The notes under the pieces: generated by a model
Databases searched by the model: none
The model's input: the letters and a program-made list of their open reading frames with translations, nothing else
What the model was told of the DNA's origin: nothing
Shown here: in pieces, positions 15,426 to 22,905 of the stretch
Position numbering within the stretch: the stretch's first letter is position 1
How the letters are laid out: the number at the start of each line of letters is the position of its first letter
Assembly: GCA_030699905.1 (NCBI GenBank)
Contig: JAUYKQ010000024.1
Span: 1 to 44,747, forward strand
Length of the DNA stretch: 44,747 bases
Reading direction: 5' to 3'
DNA from: a bacterium
Lineage (GTDB): Bacteria > Patescibacteriota > Minisyncoccia > Phycocordibacterales > GCA-002787175
Position numbers and translations under genes: made by a program

Positions 15426-17285
15426 ATGACGTTAAACGAGGTAAGACAAAAATATATAGATTTTTTTAAAAAAAGAGGACATTCGGAAATCCCGTCTTCT
15501 TCTCTCGTGCCTGAAAACGACCCGACAACTCTTTTTACAAGTTCCGGAATGCAGCCACTTATTCCGTATCTTTTAGGTGAAAAACACCCGCAGGGCAATC
15601 GGCTCGTCAATTCGCAGAAATGTTTTCGGGCGGAGGATATAGACGAAATAGGCGACAACAGGCATACGACTTTTTTTGAAATGCTCGGCAACTGGTCTTT
15701 AGGCGACTATTTCAAAGAGGAGCAGATACCTTGGTTTTTTGAATTTTTGACTGCTGAAATAGGGCTTGACCCGCGGAGGATTTATGTGACAGTGTTTGCC
15801 GGCGATGAGAAGACCAAAATACCCAAAGACGACGAAGCTGTCTCTATCTGGAAACGACTTTTTTCCGAGAAGGGAATTGAGGCCAAGGATGTTTATGTCG
15901 GGTCAGAGGACGAAGGCGCAAGAGGCGGAATGAAAGAAGGCCGAATATTTTACTATGATACAAAGAAGAATTGGTGGAGTCGCTCGGGAGTGCCGGATAA
16001 AATGCCCGTCGGAGAGCCGGGCGGTCCGAGCTCGGAAGTTTTCTATGATTTTGGCACCGAGCATGACAGTAGATATGGTAAGCACTGCCATCCAAACTGC
16101 GATTGTGGCCGATTTATAGAGATAGGCAATTGCGTTTTCATGGTGTACGTAAAAAACGACACGGGCGGATTTGACACTTTGGCAAAACCGAACGTGGATT
16201 TCGGCGGTGGGTTAGAGCGCGTAGCGGCCGCGAAATCCGGCCAAGACGTGTTTCTGCTTGACGTATTTGAGAGTGTAATAAAAAAGACAGAGGAAATGTC
16301 GGGTAAGCGCTATGCGGACGCGGAATTTACAAGGTCATTTAGAATAATAGCAGACCATTTTCGAGCGGCTGTTTTTCTCCTTTTTGATGAAGTGTTGCCT
16401 TCCAATACGGAACATGGATATTTTGTCCGTCGCTTGATCCGTCGTATGGTACGACATTTGGACATTTTAGGAGCGCGGGAGGGGCTGTCCGCGCTCGTAC
16501 CTTCCATGGTTACCGCTTACGGCGAAACATATCCGACCCTTCAGGGAAAACAGGAATTCATACAAACCGAATTCAGAAAAGAAGAGGAGCGTTTTCGGAA
16601 GACTTTGGAAGCAGGACTCAAAGAGTTCAAAAAACTGGAAAGCCCCGTAATTTCCGGCACTGACGCCTTTACTCTTTTTTCCACATACGGTTTTCCCATA
16701 GACATGACGGTGGAGCTCGCGGGGGAAGAAGGTAAAAAGGTTGACAAGGAAGGTTTTCTCAAAGAATTTCAAAAGCATCAGGAAATTTCCCGAAAAGGCG
16801 CTGAAAAAAAGTTCAAGGGGGGACTGGCCGATACCAGTGAGATGTCGCTCAAGTATCATACCGCGACACATCTTTTAAACTGCGCCTTGAGGCAAGTTTT
16901 AGGCAAAGAAGTAGGCCAGAAGGGCAGTAACATAACCGCGGAACGTTTGCGGTTTGACTTTTCTTATCCTCAAAAAATGACCGCTGAACAAAAAGAAGAG
17001 GTGGAGAAAATAGTTAATCAAAAAATAAAAGAAAATTTGCCGGTAACTTTTTGTGAAATGTCCATTGAAGAAGCGAGAAAAAAAGAAGCAATCGGTGTTT
17101 TTACCGATAAATATTCCGACGTGGTAAAGGTTTACAGCATAGGCGATGAAAAAACCGGAGTTGTCAGCATGGAACTTTGTGGCGGACCGCATGTTACGGA
17201 AACCGGCATTTTAGGTAACTTTAAAATCGTAAAAGAGGAAGCCGTATCCGCCGGAATCAGAAGAATAAAAGCCGTTTTGGGGTAG
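15426..17285 (+). CDS. alaS: Alanyl-tRNA synthetase, short form without C-Ala domain
   Basis: AlaRS charges tRNA-Ala. The class II core is complete (VRQKYIDFFKKRGHSEIPSS, LFTSSGMQP, FFEMLGNWSLGDYF, VDFGGGLER). The editing domain carries the zinc ligands: HTATH at residues 478-482 and CGGPH at 585-589. The protein ends at 619 residues just after the editing domain (AGIRRIKAVLG), where a full bacterial AlaRS of about 870 residues continues with a coiled coil and C-Ala. Because it stops at a domain boundary, this is probably a natural short form. A large palindromic element lies 31 bp downstream. TATTTA ends five bases before the ATG. Confidence 0.97.
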   Translation: MTLNEVRQKYIDFFKKRGHSEIPSSSLVPENDPTTLFTSSGMQPLIPYLLGEKHPQGNRLVNSQKCFRAEDIDEIGDNRHTTFFEMLGNWSLGDYFKEEQIPWFFEFLTAEIGLDPRRIYVTVFAGDEKTKIPKDDEAVSIWKRLFSEKGIEAKDVYVGSEDEGARGGMKEGRIFYYDTKKNWWSRSGVPDKMPVGEPGGPSSEVFYDFGTEHDSRYGKHCHPNCDCGRFIEIGNCVFMVYVKNDTGGFDTLAKPNVDFGGGLERVAAAKSGQDVFLLDVFESVIKKTEEMSGKRYADAEFTRSFRIIADHFRAAVFLLFDEVLPSNTEHGYFVRRLIRRMVRHLDILGAREGLSALVPSMVTAYGETYPTLQGKQEFIQTEFRKEEERFRKTLEAGLKEFKKLESPVISGTDAFTLFSTYGFPIDMTVELAGEEGKKVDKEGFLKEFQKHQEISRKGAEKKFKGGLADTSEMSLKYHTATHLLNCALRQVLGKEVGQKGSNITAERLRFDFSYPQKMTAEQKEEVEKIVNQKIKENLPVTFCEMSIEEARKKEAIGVFTDKYSDVVKVYSIGDEKTGVVSMELCGGPHVTETGILGNFKIVKEEAVSAGIRRIKAVLG

Positions 17286-17316
17286 GACCGGAGGGGAAAG
17301 AGTCAGTGGCATTAAC

Positions 17317-17485
17317 TGTGAATTACTAAACACATGCTCCCCCCACTCGGAAAGCTCCCAAAAAAGTGACCCATCCTTCGCCAAGGCTACGGCATGGCGA
17401 AGCGCTCCAAGGGCGCTTGCCCGGTCTTAGTCACTTTTTTGTGACTTTCCTCGTGGGGGGCGCCTGCCGTATTTCGTAATTCAAG
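17317..17485. repeat. Large palindromic element A (MITE-like, copy 1)
   Basis: Arms of about 55 bp begin TGTGAATTACTAAACAC and end (reverse complement) CTTGAATTACGAAATAC. Nested pairs include CCCCCCAC with GTGGGGGG, GGAAAG with CTTTCC and AAAAAAGTGAC with GTCACTTTTTT. The centre holds CTTCGCCA...TGGCGAAG. No ORF is present. Its termini match the element at 29720-29860. It fills most of the alaS-pilin spacer. Confidence 0.8.
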
Positions 17486-17499
17486 AGTGTTAAACGAAA

Positions 17500-17531
17500 A
17501 AACGCCTAATACTGACCAGTATTAGGCGTTT
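17500..17531 (-). terminator. Intrinsic terminator after the pilin-like gene
   Basis: A 14-bp perfect stem (AAACGCCTAATACT with AGTATTAGGCGTTT) is followed on the minus strand by TTTTTTCGTTT. Confidence 0.9.
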
Positions 17532-17557
17532 ACACGCTACACGTTATACGCTTCACC
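17529..17557. repeat. Heptad array, single arm
   Basis: TTACACG, CTACACG, TTATACG and CTTCACC follow each other with a 7-bp period, the same words as in the ribosomal-protein spacers. No opposite arm is nearby, unless the terminator hairpin has replaced it. Confidence 0.5.
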
Positions 17558-17962
17558 CTACTTCGCCACCGGTGGCGCGACTTCGGTAAAAACGATTTTA
17601 CCGCCAGCGTTTTTGCCTGTCCGGTAGTAACTTCCACGGGACAGCTCTTTTGTAAGTTCCACGAGCCGGTTCGTACCGACGTGGAGGTACAAATCCGATG
17701 CCATGACTTTGATTTCCTGCAGAACCGCAAGGAAATTTGTTTTCGATGGGCGTTCCTCTACAATAGAGGCGTTTACCCGATAAACAGTACCGACTTGTAA
17801 CAACTCACTGCTCGCCGGGTATCCGCGGTGCGGGGAAATAAAATCCATCTGTAGCACCCTCCTATGGTTTTTAACAGCCACGACCGTTGTCACAATAAGT
17901 CCAAAGATAGCAACACACATCAACACGTCAATCAAAGCAAAGCCGTATTTCCAATTTCTCAT
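17558..17962 (-). CDS. Type IV pilin-like protein with atypical prepilin motif
   Basis: The N-terminus MRNWKYGFALIDVLMCVAIF resembles a class III signal: a short basic leader, cleavage after glycine, then Phe and a long hydrophobic helix. The usual Glu5 is replaced by Asp. The rest (134 residues in all) is a soluble domain with VLQEIKVMASDLYLHVGTNR and a Pro/Ala tail. It may be a minor pilin or pseudopilin. The start has AAAGGA five bases upstream. It is a single gene with its own promoter and terminator, divergent from the FtsA/PilM-like gene at 18153. Confidence 0.7.
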   Translation of the reverse strand: MRNWKYGFALIDVLMCVAIFGLIVTTVVAVKNHRRVLQMDFISPHRGYPASSELLQVGTVYRVNASIVEERPSKTNFLAVLQEIKVMASDLYLHVGTNRLVELTKELSRGSYYRTGKNAGGKIVFTEVAPPVAK

Positions 17963-18013
17963 AATTCCTTTGGTTGATTGCCGGACTTCATGTCAAGCAA
18001 CTTTTCTAAATAA

Positions 18014-18042
18014 AGTATGGCATAACTCTATACAGGTGTCAA
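18014..18042 (-). promoter_or_regulatory. Minus-strand promoter for the pilin-like gene
   Basis: On the minus strand TTGACA (18042-18037) is followed after 17 bp by CATACT (18019-18014). The leader to the start at 17962 is about 45 nt and carries the SD. Confidence 0.55.
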
Positions 18043-18116
18043 ATGCCTTTTGTGATTCATAATTCGTAAGTCATAAATCTTCTTTAAAATAAATCTTCTT
18101 CAAAACAGTTTATCAC

Positions 18117-18146
18117 TTGGCTTTGGCCACGGGCATATTGTATAAT
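18117..18146 (+). promoter_or_regulatory. Promoter for the FtsA/PilM-like gene (leaderless arrangement)
   Basis: TTGGCT (18117-18122), 18 bp, TATAAT (18141-18146), then six bases to the ATG at 18153. Confidence 0.65.
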
Positions 18147-18152
18147 ATTCCC

Positions 18153-19367
18153 ATGGCCAACAGCTTATTCTCTTCCGAGAAAAAAGAGGAAACGGTTTTT
18201 TTGTTTGACATTACAAGCAGTAGTGTGGGAGGTTCTGTCGTAAAGTTCTCCAAGAACCGCGAACCCGTTTTTATTGAAGTGGCGCGCGAGAAAATCATAG
18301 GAAATTCTCAATTGGAACCGGCCAAGTTTTTTTCCTCCATGGTCGCCACTTTGGATAAGGTGACGAGGGACGTGGCCGAAAGAGGCATGCTCAAGGTAAC
18401 GGCTTTGCGTTTAAAAAGGCCAAAAACCGCTTTCGTTGTCCTGTCATCTCCTTGGTGCGCCTCCGACGCCCGCGTTGTATTTGAAAAAAGAAAAAACCCT
18501 TTTACCGTTACCTCGGAATTTTTAAATCAAAAAATCCGCGCCGAAGAAGTCAGCTTTGAAAACAGCTTGTGGAGCGACGGACGAGCAAATGACCACAAGA
18601 AAGAAATTGAAGTGGTGGAAAGAAAGGTTTTAAATACCCGACTAAACGGGTACGAAACGCCGGAACCGTACGGCAAGGAGGCGCTGGAATTTTTCATGAC
18701 CTTGATAATAAGCGTGACTTCAAGAACCATTGCCGAAAAAATCCGAAAAGTGATTGAAGAGAATCTTGACATAGAGCAAATTGAACTGCACTCTTTTCTC
18801 ATGGCATCTTTTTTGTCTTTGCGCGAAGTGGCCGGAGATAAAAATGATTTTGTTTTCATAAATGTCGGTGGAGAGGACACGGAAGTCATGGCTATCAAAA
18901 AAGGCACGGTTACAAAAACCGCCAGTTTCTCTCAGGGAAGGGAAACTCTGCTTCGTAGAACGTCAGCCCAACTGGATAACGTGCCTCCGCATCTTGTAGT
19001 ATCACTGCTTAACGAATACGCTTCGGGCAAGGACTTTTCCGAAAAACTCAAGACAGCGGCGGAGGTGGCGACAGAAGCGTGGAGAATGGAACTTATGGCG
19101 ATTTTTGAAAAATTTTCAAAAGAAATATTTCTTCCGAAGGACGTTTTTATAACCACTGACCGTGACACGGTGTCCGTCTTTACTTTTATCCTGAAAAACA
19201 TGGACATGAAGGAGCTCATATTCAGCGACAATCCTTTAAACGTGAAAATTGTGGACGAATTGTTTTTAAAAAACCAAGAACAGTCCGACAAAGAAAATCA
19301 CAACGACCACTTTTTAGCCATGGAGGCGGTTTTTCTAAACAGTTTATGGCAAAGAAGATCAGTGTGA
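18153..19367 (+). CDS. FtsA/PilM-like actin-fold ATPase (putative)
   Basis: The protein has 404 residues. The phosphate-1-like segment ETVFLFDITSSSVGGSVVKF near residue 14 and the phosphate-2-like segment DFVFINVGGEDTEVMAIKKG near residue 235 suggest the actin/Hsp70 fold used by FtsA and PilM. The KTAFVVLSSPWCASDARVV region fits an SHS2-like insert. It is followed 43 bp later by a single-pass membrane protein with a baseplate-J-like domain, a partner that could be anchored or ordered by an FtsA/PilM-like ATPase at the membrane. The TTG at 18117 is part of the promoter and is not used as start. Confidence 0.6.
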   Translation: MANSLFSSEKKEETVFLFDITSSSVGGSVVKFSKNREPVFIEVAREKIIGNSQLEPAKFFSSMVATLDKVTRDVAERGMLKVTALRLKRPKTAFVVLSSPWCASDARVVFEKRKNPFTVTSEFLNQKIRAEEVSFENSLWSDGRANDHKKEIEVVERKVLNTRLNGYETPEPYGKEALEFFMTLIISVTSRTIAEKIRKVIEENLDIEQIELHSFLMASFLSLREVAGDKNDFVFINVGGEDTEVMAIKKGTVTKTASFSQGRETLLRRTSAQLDNVPPHLVVSLLNEYASGKDFSEKLKTAAEVATEAWRMELMAIFEKFSKEIFLPKDVFITTDRDTVSVFTFILKNMDMKELIFSDNPLNVKIVDELFLKNQEQSDKENHNDHFLAMEAVFLNSLWQRRSV

Positions 19368-19375
19368 GTTTTAGA

Positions 19376-19404
19376 TTGCGTAATATTCGACTATTTAGTA
19401 AAAT
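19376..19404 (+). promoter_or_regulatory. Promoter for the 19411 gene (leaderless arrangement)
   Basis: TTGCGT (19376-19381), 17 bp, TAAAAT (19399-19404), then six bases to the ATG at 19411. Confidence 0.55.
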
Positions 19405-19410
19405 TAAACA

Positions 19411-20703
19411 ATGAACAGAAATATTGTAACCGACGTCGTTCCTCCGCATGAAAAGCGGACCATAAGAAACATCTCCATTGAAAGAGGCGCGCGCCGTCCT
19501 CTACCCAAAGAAGACGAGCCGATTTTAGGCGAGCGAACGTCGCGAAGCGGAAGACAAAGACAAAGAGGAAGAGGTTTCCCAAAGATATTTATATGGATAC
19601 TCGGTATCGTCTGCGTTCTTCTTCTGATTTTCGCGCTTTCCGCCTTGTTTACCGGAGCAACAATAACTATCGCGCCGAAAACCGACCGCTTAAGCATTGA
19701 CAAAACTTTCAGCGTAAAAAGAGGCATAAGTTCTTCGGCGCTTGGATACGAAATAATTCCGCTTGAAAAAACGCTTTCGGAAAAAGTGGACGCGAGCGGG
19801 GAGGAAATGATAGAGGAAAAAGCTTCCGGAAACATAGTCGTTTACAACAACTACTCAACCTCTCCCCAGCGTCTTATAAAAAACACGAGATTTGAGGCGC
19901 CGAACGGTCTTGTGTACCGATTAGACCAGTCCGTAACCATTCCCGGCCGAGAGAGCAAAGGAGGCGAGACCATCCCCGGAAGTTTGGAGGTTACCGTCTA
20001 CGCGGATTTTCCGGGACAGGAGTACAACATAGGGAAGGTCAATTTTACGATTCCGGGCTTCAAGAGCGATGCGGAAAGGTTTAAAGGATTTTACGCAAAC
20101 TCTTTGACGGAAATGACGGGCGGTTTTTCAGGCATCAGGAAGAAAGTACCCGAGGAAGTGAGAGAGTCCACTAAAAATTCTCTACAGAATCGGCTTAAAG
20201 ATGACATCCTTAGAGAAGCGCGTTCTCAAATACCCGAAGGTTTTGTTTTTTACGAGAAAGCGGCCAATTTGCGCTTTGAGACATTGCCGGAGAAAGTTGA
20301 GGGTAACTCCGTGGTATTGTCAGAAAAGGTGGTGTTTACAGGATACATTTTCAAGGAAAGCGACTTGAGCAAAGAAGTAACAGTCGGTTCAGGCAGTGAA
20401 CTTGAGTCCGTAAATACCTATATAAAAGACATTGAGAACTTAAGTTTCCGAATGAGAAGCGTCCCGTCGGGTTCGGACGGCTCTATGTCATTTACTCTGT
20501 CGGGAAATCCGCTTGTGGTGGCATGGGTGGATGAAAATGCTCTGAAAGCCGACCTGGTCGGGTCGTCAAAGGCCCGCGTCTCTTCCATTATAAGCGCTTA
20601 TCCTGCCATAGAAAATGTAGACAGTGTGGCAATAAAACCTTTTTGGAGAAACACTTTTCCATCCGACCCTGAATCTATAAATGTAAAACTTCTGCTGAAA
20701 TGA
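19411..20703 (+). CDS. Single-pass membrane protein with baseplate-J-like domain
   Basis: A basic, disordered N-terminus (about 55 residues) precedes one transmembrane helix (FIWILGIVCVLLLIFALSAL), which places the remaining 350 residues outside the membrane. The extracellular part includes KASGNIVVYNNYSTSPQRLI, TRFEAPNGLVYRL and SVTIPG, a pattern I associate with baseplate-J/gp47-like domains in CPR membrane proteins. That assignment is from memory. Later segments are beta-rich. Together with the FtsA/PilM-like gene upstream it may form a cell-envelope assembly. It has its own promoter. Confidence 0.65.
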   Translation: MNRNIVTDVVPPHEKRTIRNISIERGARRPLPKEDEPILGERTSRSGRQRQRGRGFPKIFIWILGIVCVLLLIFALSALFTGATITIAPKTDRLSIDKTFSVKRGISSSALGYEIIPLEKTLSEKVDASGEEMIEEKASGNIVVYNNYSTSPQRLIKNTRFEAPNGLVYRLDQSVTIPGRESKGGETIPGSLEVTVYADFPGQEYNIGKVNFTIPGFKSDAERFKGFYANSLTEMTGGFSGIRKKVPEEVRESTKNSLQNRLKDDILREARSQIPEGFVFYEKAANLRFETLPEKVEGNSVVLSEKVVFTGYIFKESDLSKEVTVGSGSELESVNTYIKDIENLSFRMRSVPSGSDGSMSFTLSGNPLVVAWVDENALKADLVGSSKARVSSIISAYPAIENVDSVAIKPFWRNTFPSDPESINVKLLLK

Positions 20704-20720
20704 AAAAGGTCTCCCGACCC

Positions 20721-20748
20721 TTGACTTTCAGTGGTTTTCTGATAACAT
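20721..20748 (+). promoter_or_regulatory. Promoter of the infA ribosomal operon
   Basis: TTGACT (20721-20726), 16 bp, TAACAT (20743-20748) with an extended TG (20740-20741). The predicted leader before infA is about 32 nt, in contrast to the leaderless genes nearby. Confidence 0.6.
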
Positions 20749-20786
20749 TCTCTCATTCTGTGTGAATAGAGATGTGAGCTTAATAA

Positions 20787-21008
20787 ATGTCAAACAATTC
20801 CAAAAAACCGGAAGAAGTGTCCGGGGTCGTGAGCGAAGCTCTCCCCAATACCCTTTTTAGGGTGAAAATAGACGGGACTGAAGAAAGCATGCTCGCGTAT
20901 CTCGCCGGAAAACTTAGAATTCACAGGATTCGTGTCCTTGTCGGAGACAAGGTCAGGATTCAAACCGACCCTTATGGCGGAAAGGGCAGGATAACCCGCA
21001 GATTATAA
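20787..21008 (+). CDS. infA: Translation initiation factor IF-1
   Basis: IF-1 binds the ribosomal A site during initiation. The 73-residue OB-fold protein shows [36 protein letters not shown] and a basic C-terminus GRITRRL. It opens the usual bacterial order infA-rpmJ-rpsM-rpsK-rpsD-rpoA-rplQ. A short N-terminal extension ([10 protein letters not shown]) replaces the usual few residues. Confidence 0.97.
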   Translation: MSNNSKKPEEVSGVVSEALPNTLFRVKIDGTEESMLAYLAGKLRIHRIRVLVGDKVRIQTDPYGGKGRITRRL

Positions 21009-21018
21009 GAGTAAAAAA

Positions 21019-21135
21019 ATGAAAGTTAAGGCCTCTGTTAAAAAATTGTGTCCGAAATGCAAGGTAATCCGAAGAAAGGGTTACTTGTATGTTATTTGTC
21101 CTAACGACCCAAGACACAAGCAAAGACAGGGATAA
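21019..21135 (+). CDS. rpmJ: Ribosomal protein L36
   Basis: The 38-residue protein starts [20 protein letters not shown] and ends DPRHKQRQG. It carries the zinc-ribbon ligands C-x2-C, then Cys and His, so it is the zinc-binding form. It lies 10 bp after infA in the standard order. The frame was read directly from the sequence. Confidence 0.96.
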   Translation: MKVKASVKKLCPKCKVIRRKGYLYVICPNDPRHKQRQG

Positions 21136-21140
21136 TACTA

Positions 21141-21225
21141 AACGCATAACCTGTAACGTGTAACGCGAGAAAGAAGTAAAGTATAAATACTCTTTCGCTA
21201 CACGTTGCACGCTATACGCTACACG
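21141..21225. repeat. Heptad-arm palindrome between rpmJ and rpsM
   Basis: The left arm is built from CTGTAAC/GTGTAAC words, the right arm from CTACACG/CTATACG words, each with a 7-bp period. The arms pair imperfectly. The right arm ends two bases before the rpsM start codon. Confidence 0.8.
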
Positions 21226-21227
21226 AA

Positions 21228-21608
21228 ATGAGATTATTTGGTATCACAATTCCGGAAGAAAAAAAGCTTAAAGTGGGGCTCACGACCCTTTACGGCATCG
21301 GGCTTCCAATGGCAGAGAAAATTTTAGCCAAAGCCAAGGTTTCGCCGGAAAAGAAGCCAAAAGAGCTAAATGCCGACGAAGAAAGTTCTATCCGCAAAGT
21401 TGTAGAGGATTTAAACTTGGAAGGGGATTTAAAGCGCGAAGTTTCCGGAAACATCAAACGGCTCAAAGATATCAAAGCGTACAGAGGGATACGTCATGCC
21501 AGAGGTCTTCCGTCCAAAGGACAAAGGACAAAAACGAACTCAAGGACCCGAAGAGGCAACGTGCGAAAGACCATGGGTACGGGAAGAAGGGCTGCCGAAA
21601 AGAAGTAA
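21228..21608 (+). CDS. rpsM: Ribosomal protein S13
   Basis: S13 sits in the head of the small subunit and contacts tRNA and L5. TTLYGIGLPMAEKILAKA, then AYRGIRHARGLPSKGQRTK and TRTRRGNVRKT-type basic tail identify it. At 126 residues it has normal length. There is no SD; the start follows directly on a hairpin arm. Confidence 0.97.
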   Translation: MRLFGITIPEEKKLKVGLTTLYGIGLPMAEKILAKAKVSPEKKPKELNADEESSIRKVVEDLNLEGDLKREVSGNIKRLKDIKAYRGIRHARGLPSKGQRTKTNSRTRRGNVRKTMGTGRRAAEKK

Positions 21609-21687
21609 CCGGCAATTAGCGACTAACGACCGACAAAGAGGAAGAGAAAAATGGGTTATGGGCAGTGAGTTATAATAAGTTTAAAAT

Positions 21688-22113
21688 ATGGGTAAAAAAA
21701 GAATTGCGACAAAAGGGGATAGTGAATCCGGACAAGTGAAATCATCCGGAAAATCAACAAGAAAACGCTCGGAAAGCGGTATTTTATACGTGCAATCAAC
21801 ATACAACAACACTCTTCTTCTTTTAACCGACCCCAAGGGCAATGCTTTGGCCGCTTCTTCAAGTGGCGCCTTGGGCTTTAAAGGCGCGAAAAAAGGTACT
21901 CCTTTTGCGGCCGCTAAGGTCGGCGAAGTTCTTGCCGAAAAAGCCAATGCGGTCGGCATGAAGGAGGTGGCGGTTATCGTAAAAGGTGTCGGTTCGGGCA
22001 GAGAGTCATCCATAAGAAGCTTTGCTTCCAAAGGATTCACCCTAACCTCAATAAAAGACGCGACTCCCGTGCCTTTTAATGGACCTAAACCGCCGAAGCC
22101 CCGAAGAGTCTAA
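21688..22113 (+). CDS. rpsK: Ribosomal protein S11
   Basis: S11 lies on the platform of the small subunit near the P/E-site mRNA path. GILYVQSTYNNTLLLLTDPK, AASSSGALGFKGAKKGTPFA and the C-terminal GPKPPKPRRV are diagnostic. The length is 141 residues with a charged N-terminal extension. TATAAT lies at 21671-21676, 11 bases before the ATG, so an internal promoter is possible. Confidence 0.97.
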   Translation: MGKKRIATKGDSESGQVKSSGKSTRKRSESGILYVQSTYNNTLLLLTDPKGNALAASSSGALGFKGAKKGTPFAAAKVGEVLAEKANAVGMKEVAVIVKGVGSGRESSIRSFASKGFTLTSIKDATPVPFNGPKPPKPRRV

Positions 22114-22119
22114 TCGAAA

Positions 22120-22187
22120 AACGTTTAACTTGTAACGTGTAACGCCGGAAAAATTGAATTCTGATGCTACACGTTATACGCTTTATG
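22120..22187. repeat. Heptad-arm palindrome covering the rpsD start
   Basis: The left arm is CTTGTAAC/GTGTAAC words (22124-22144), the right arm CTACACG/TTATACG words (22167-22184). The rpsD ATG (22185) follows the right arm directly. An upstream in-frame ATG at 22164 lies at the edge of the right arm. Confidence 0.75.
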
Positions 22188-22796
22188 CAAATCAAATCAA
22201 AATATAAAATAGCGCGTCGTCTCGGTTCTTTCATTTTTGATAAGACGCAGACCTCTAAATTCGCCTTGCGAAGCGAGCGCAAGGGAAGGAAAGCATCGAG
22301 ACCCAGACCGAAAAGCGATTTCGGAATTCAGGTTCTTGAGAAACAGCGAGCGCGTTTTCTATACGGAGTAGGTGAGCGACAGTTTGCAAAATACGTCCAT
22401 TTCGTGCTTGCAAAAAGCGGCCAGAATCAGGACGAGCTTTTGTACGACAAATTGGAAAGACGTCTTGATAACGTAATATATCGTTTAGGATTTGCTCCCA
22501 CCAGACAAGCGTCAAGACAAATGGTAAACCATGGGCATATTACGGTCGGAGGCAAAAAAGTAACAATCCCTTCTTACGAGGTTTCGGTGGGTGATGTTTT
22601 GTCTATAAAAGAGGGAAGCAGGAAAAAGCCGCTTTTTGATGGTTTAGATGAACGCCTGAAGGAGGCGCCGGCTACTCCCGCATGGATCGGATTGGATATT
22701 GGCAAAAAGGAAGCGAAAATTCAAGGTAGGCCAAAGCTCGTACCGTCCGAATTTCCCGTTGATTTATCCATGATTTTGGAATTTTACAAGAGGTAA
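22185..22796 (+). CDS. rpsD: Ribosomal protein S4
   Basis: S4 is an early-assembly protein of the small subunit. The S4 RNA-binding domain is clear: YDKLERRLDNVIYRLGFAPT, ASRQMVNHGHITVGGKKV. The protein has 203 residues and no N-terminal zinc knot; it begins MQIKSKYKIARRLGSFIF. The start at 22185 is preferred since the seven residues encoded from 22164 come from the repeat arm. Confidence 0.97.
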   Translation: MQIKSKYKIARRLGSFIFDKTQTSKFALRSERKGRKASRPRPKSDFGIQVLEKQRARFLYGVGERQFAKYVHFVLAKSGQNQDELLYDKLERRLDNVIYRLGFAPTRQASRQMVNHGHITVGGKKVTIPSYEVSVGDVLSIKEGSRKKPLFDGLDERLKEAPATPAWIGLDIGKKEAKIQGRPKLVPSEFPVDLSMILEFYKR

Positions 22797-22797
22797 C

Positions 22798-22830
22798 TCT
22801 TGTAACATGTAAAACGAAACATGTAACATC
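22798..22830. repeat. Heptad array, single arm, before rpoA
   Basis: TGTAACA, TGTAAAA, CGAAACA and TGTAACA follow in a 7-bp period directly after the rpsD stop. No opposite arm is visible. Confidence 0.6.
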
Positions 22831-22836
22831 AAAAGG

Positions 22837-22874
22837 TTGCCAATTTTGACAGGATAAGATATAATATTTATACA
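22837..22874 (+). promoter_or_regulatory. Two overlapping promoters upstream of rpoA
   Basis: TTGCCA (22837-22842)-N17-TATAAT (22860-22865) and TTGACA (22846-22851)-N17-TATACA (22869-22874) are offset by nine bases. An AAAAGG SD-like site precedes the ATG at 22906. Confidence 0.65.
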
Positions 22875-22905
22875 AATTTATAAATAACCGTAATTCACAA
22901 AAGGT

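Noticed and set aside
17286-17485. Idea that the palindromic element truncated alaS
   Set aside because: AlaRS ends cleanly after its editing domain, 31 bp before the element, and no C-Ala remnant is seen after it. A naturally short AlaRS is simpler.
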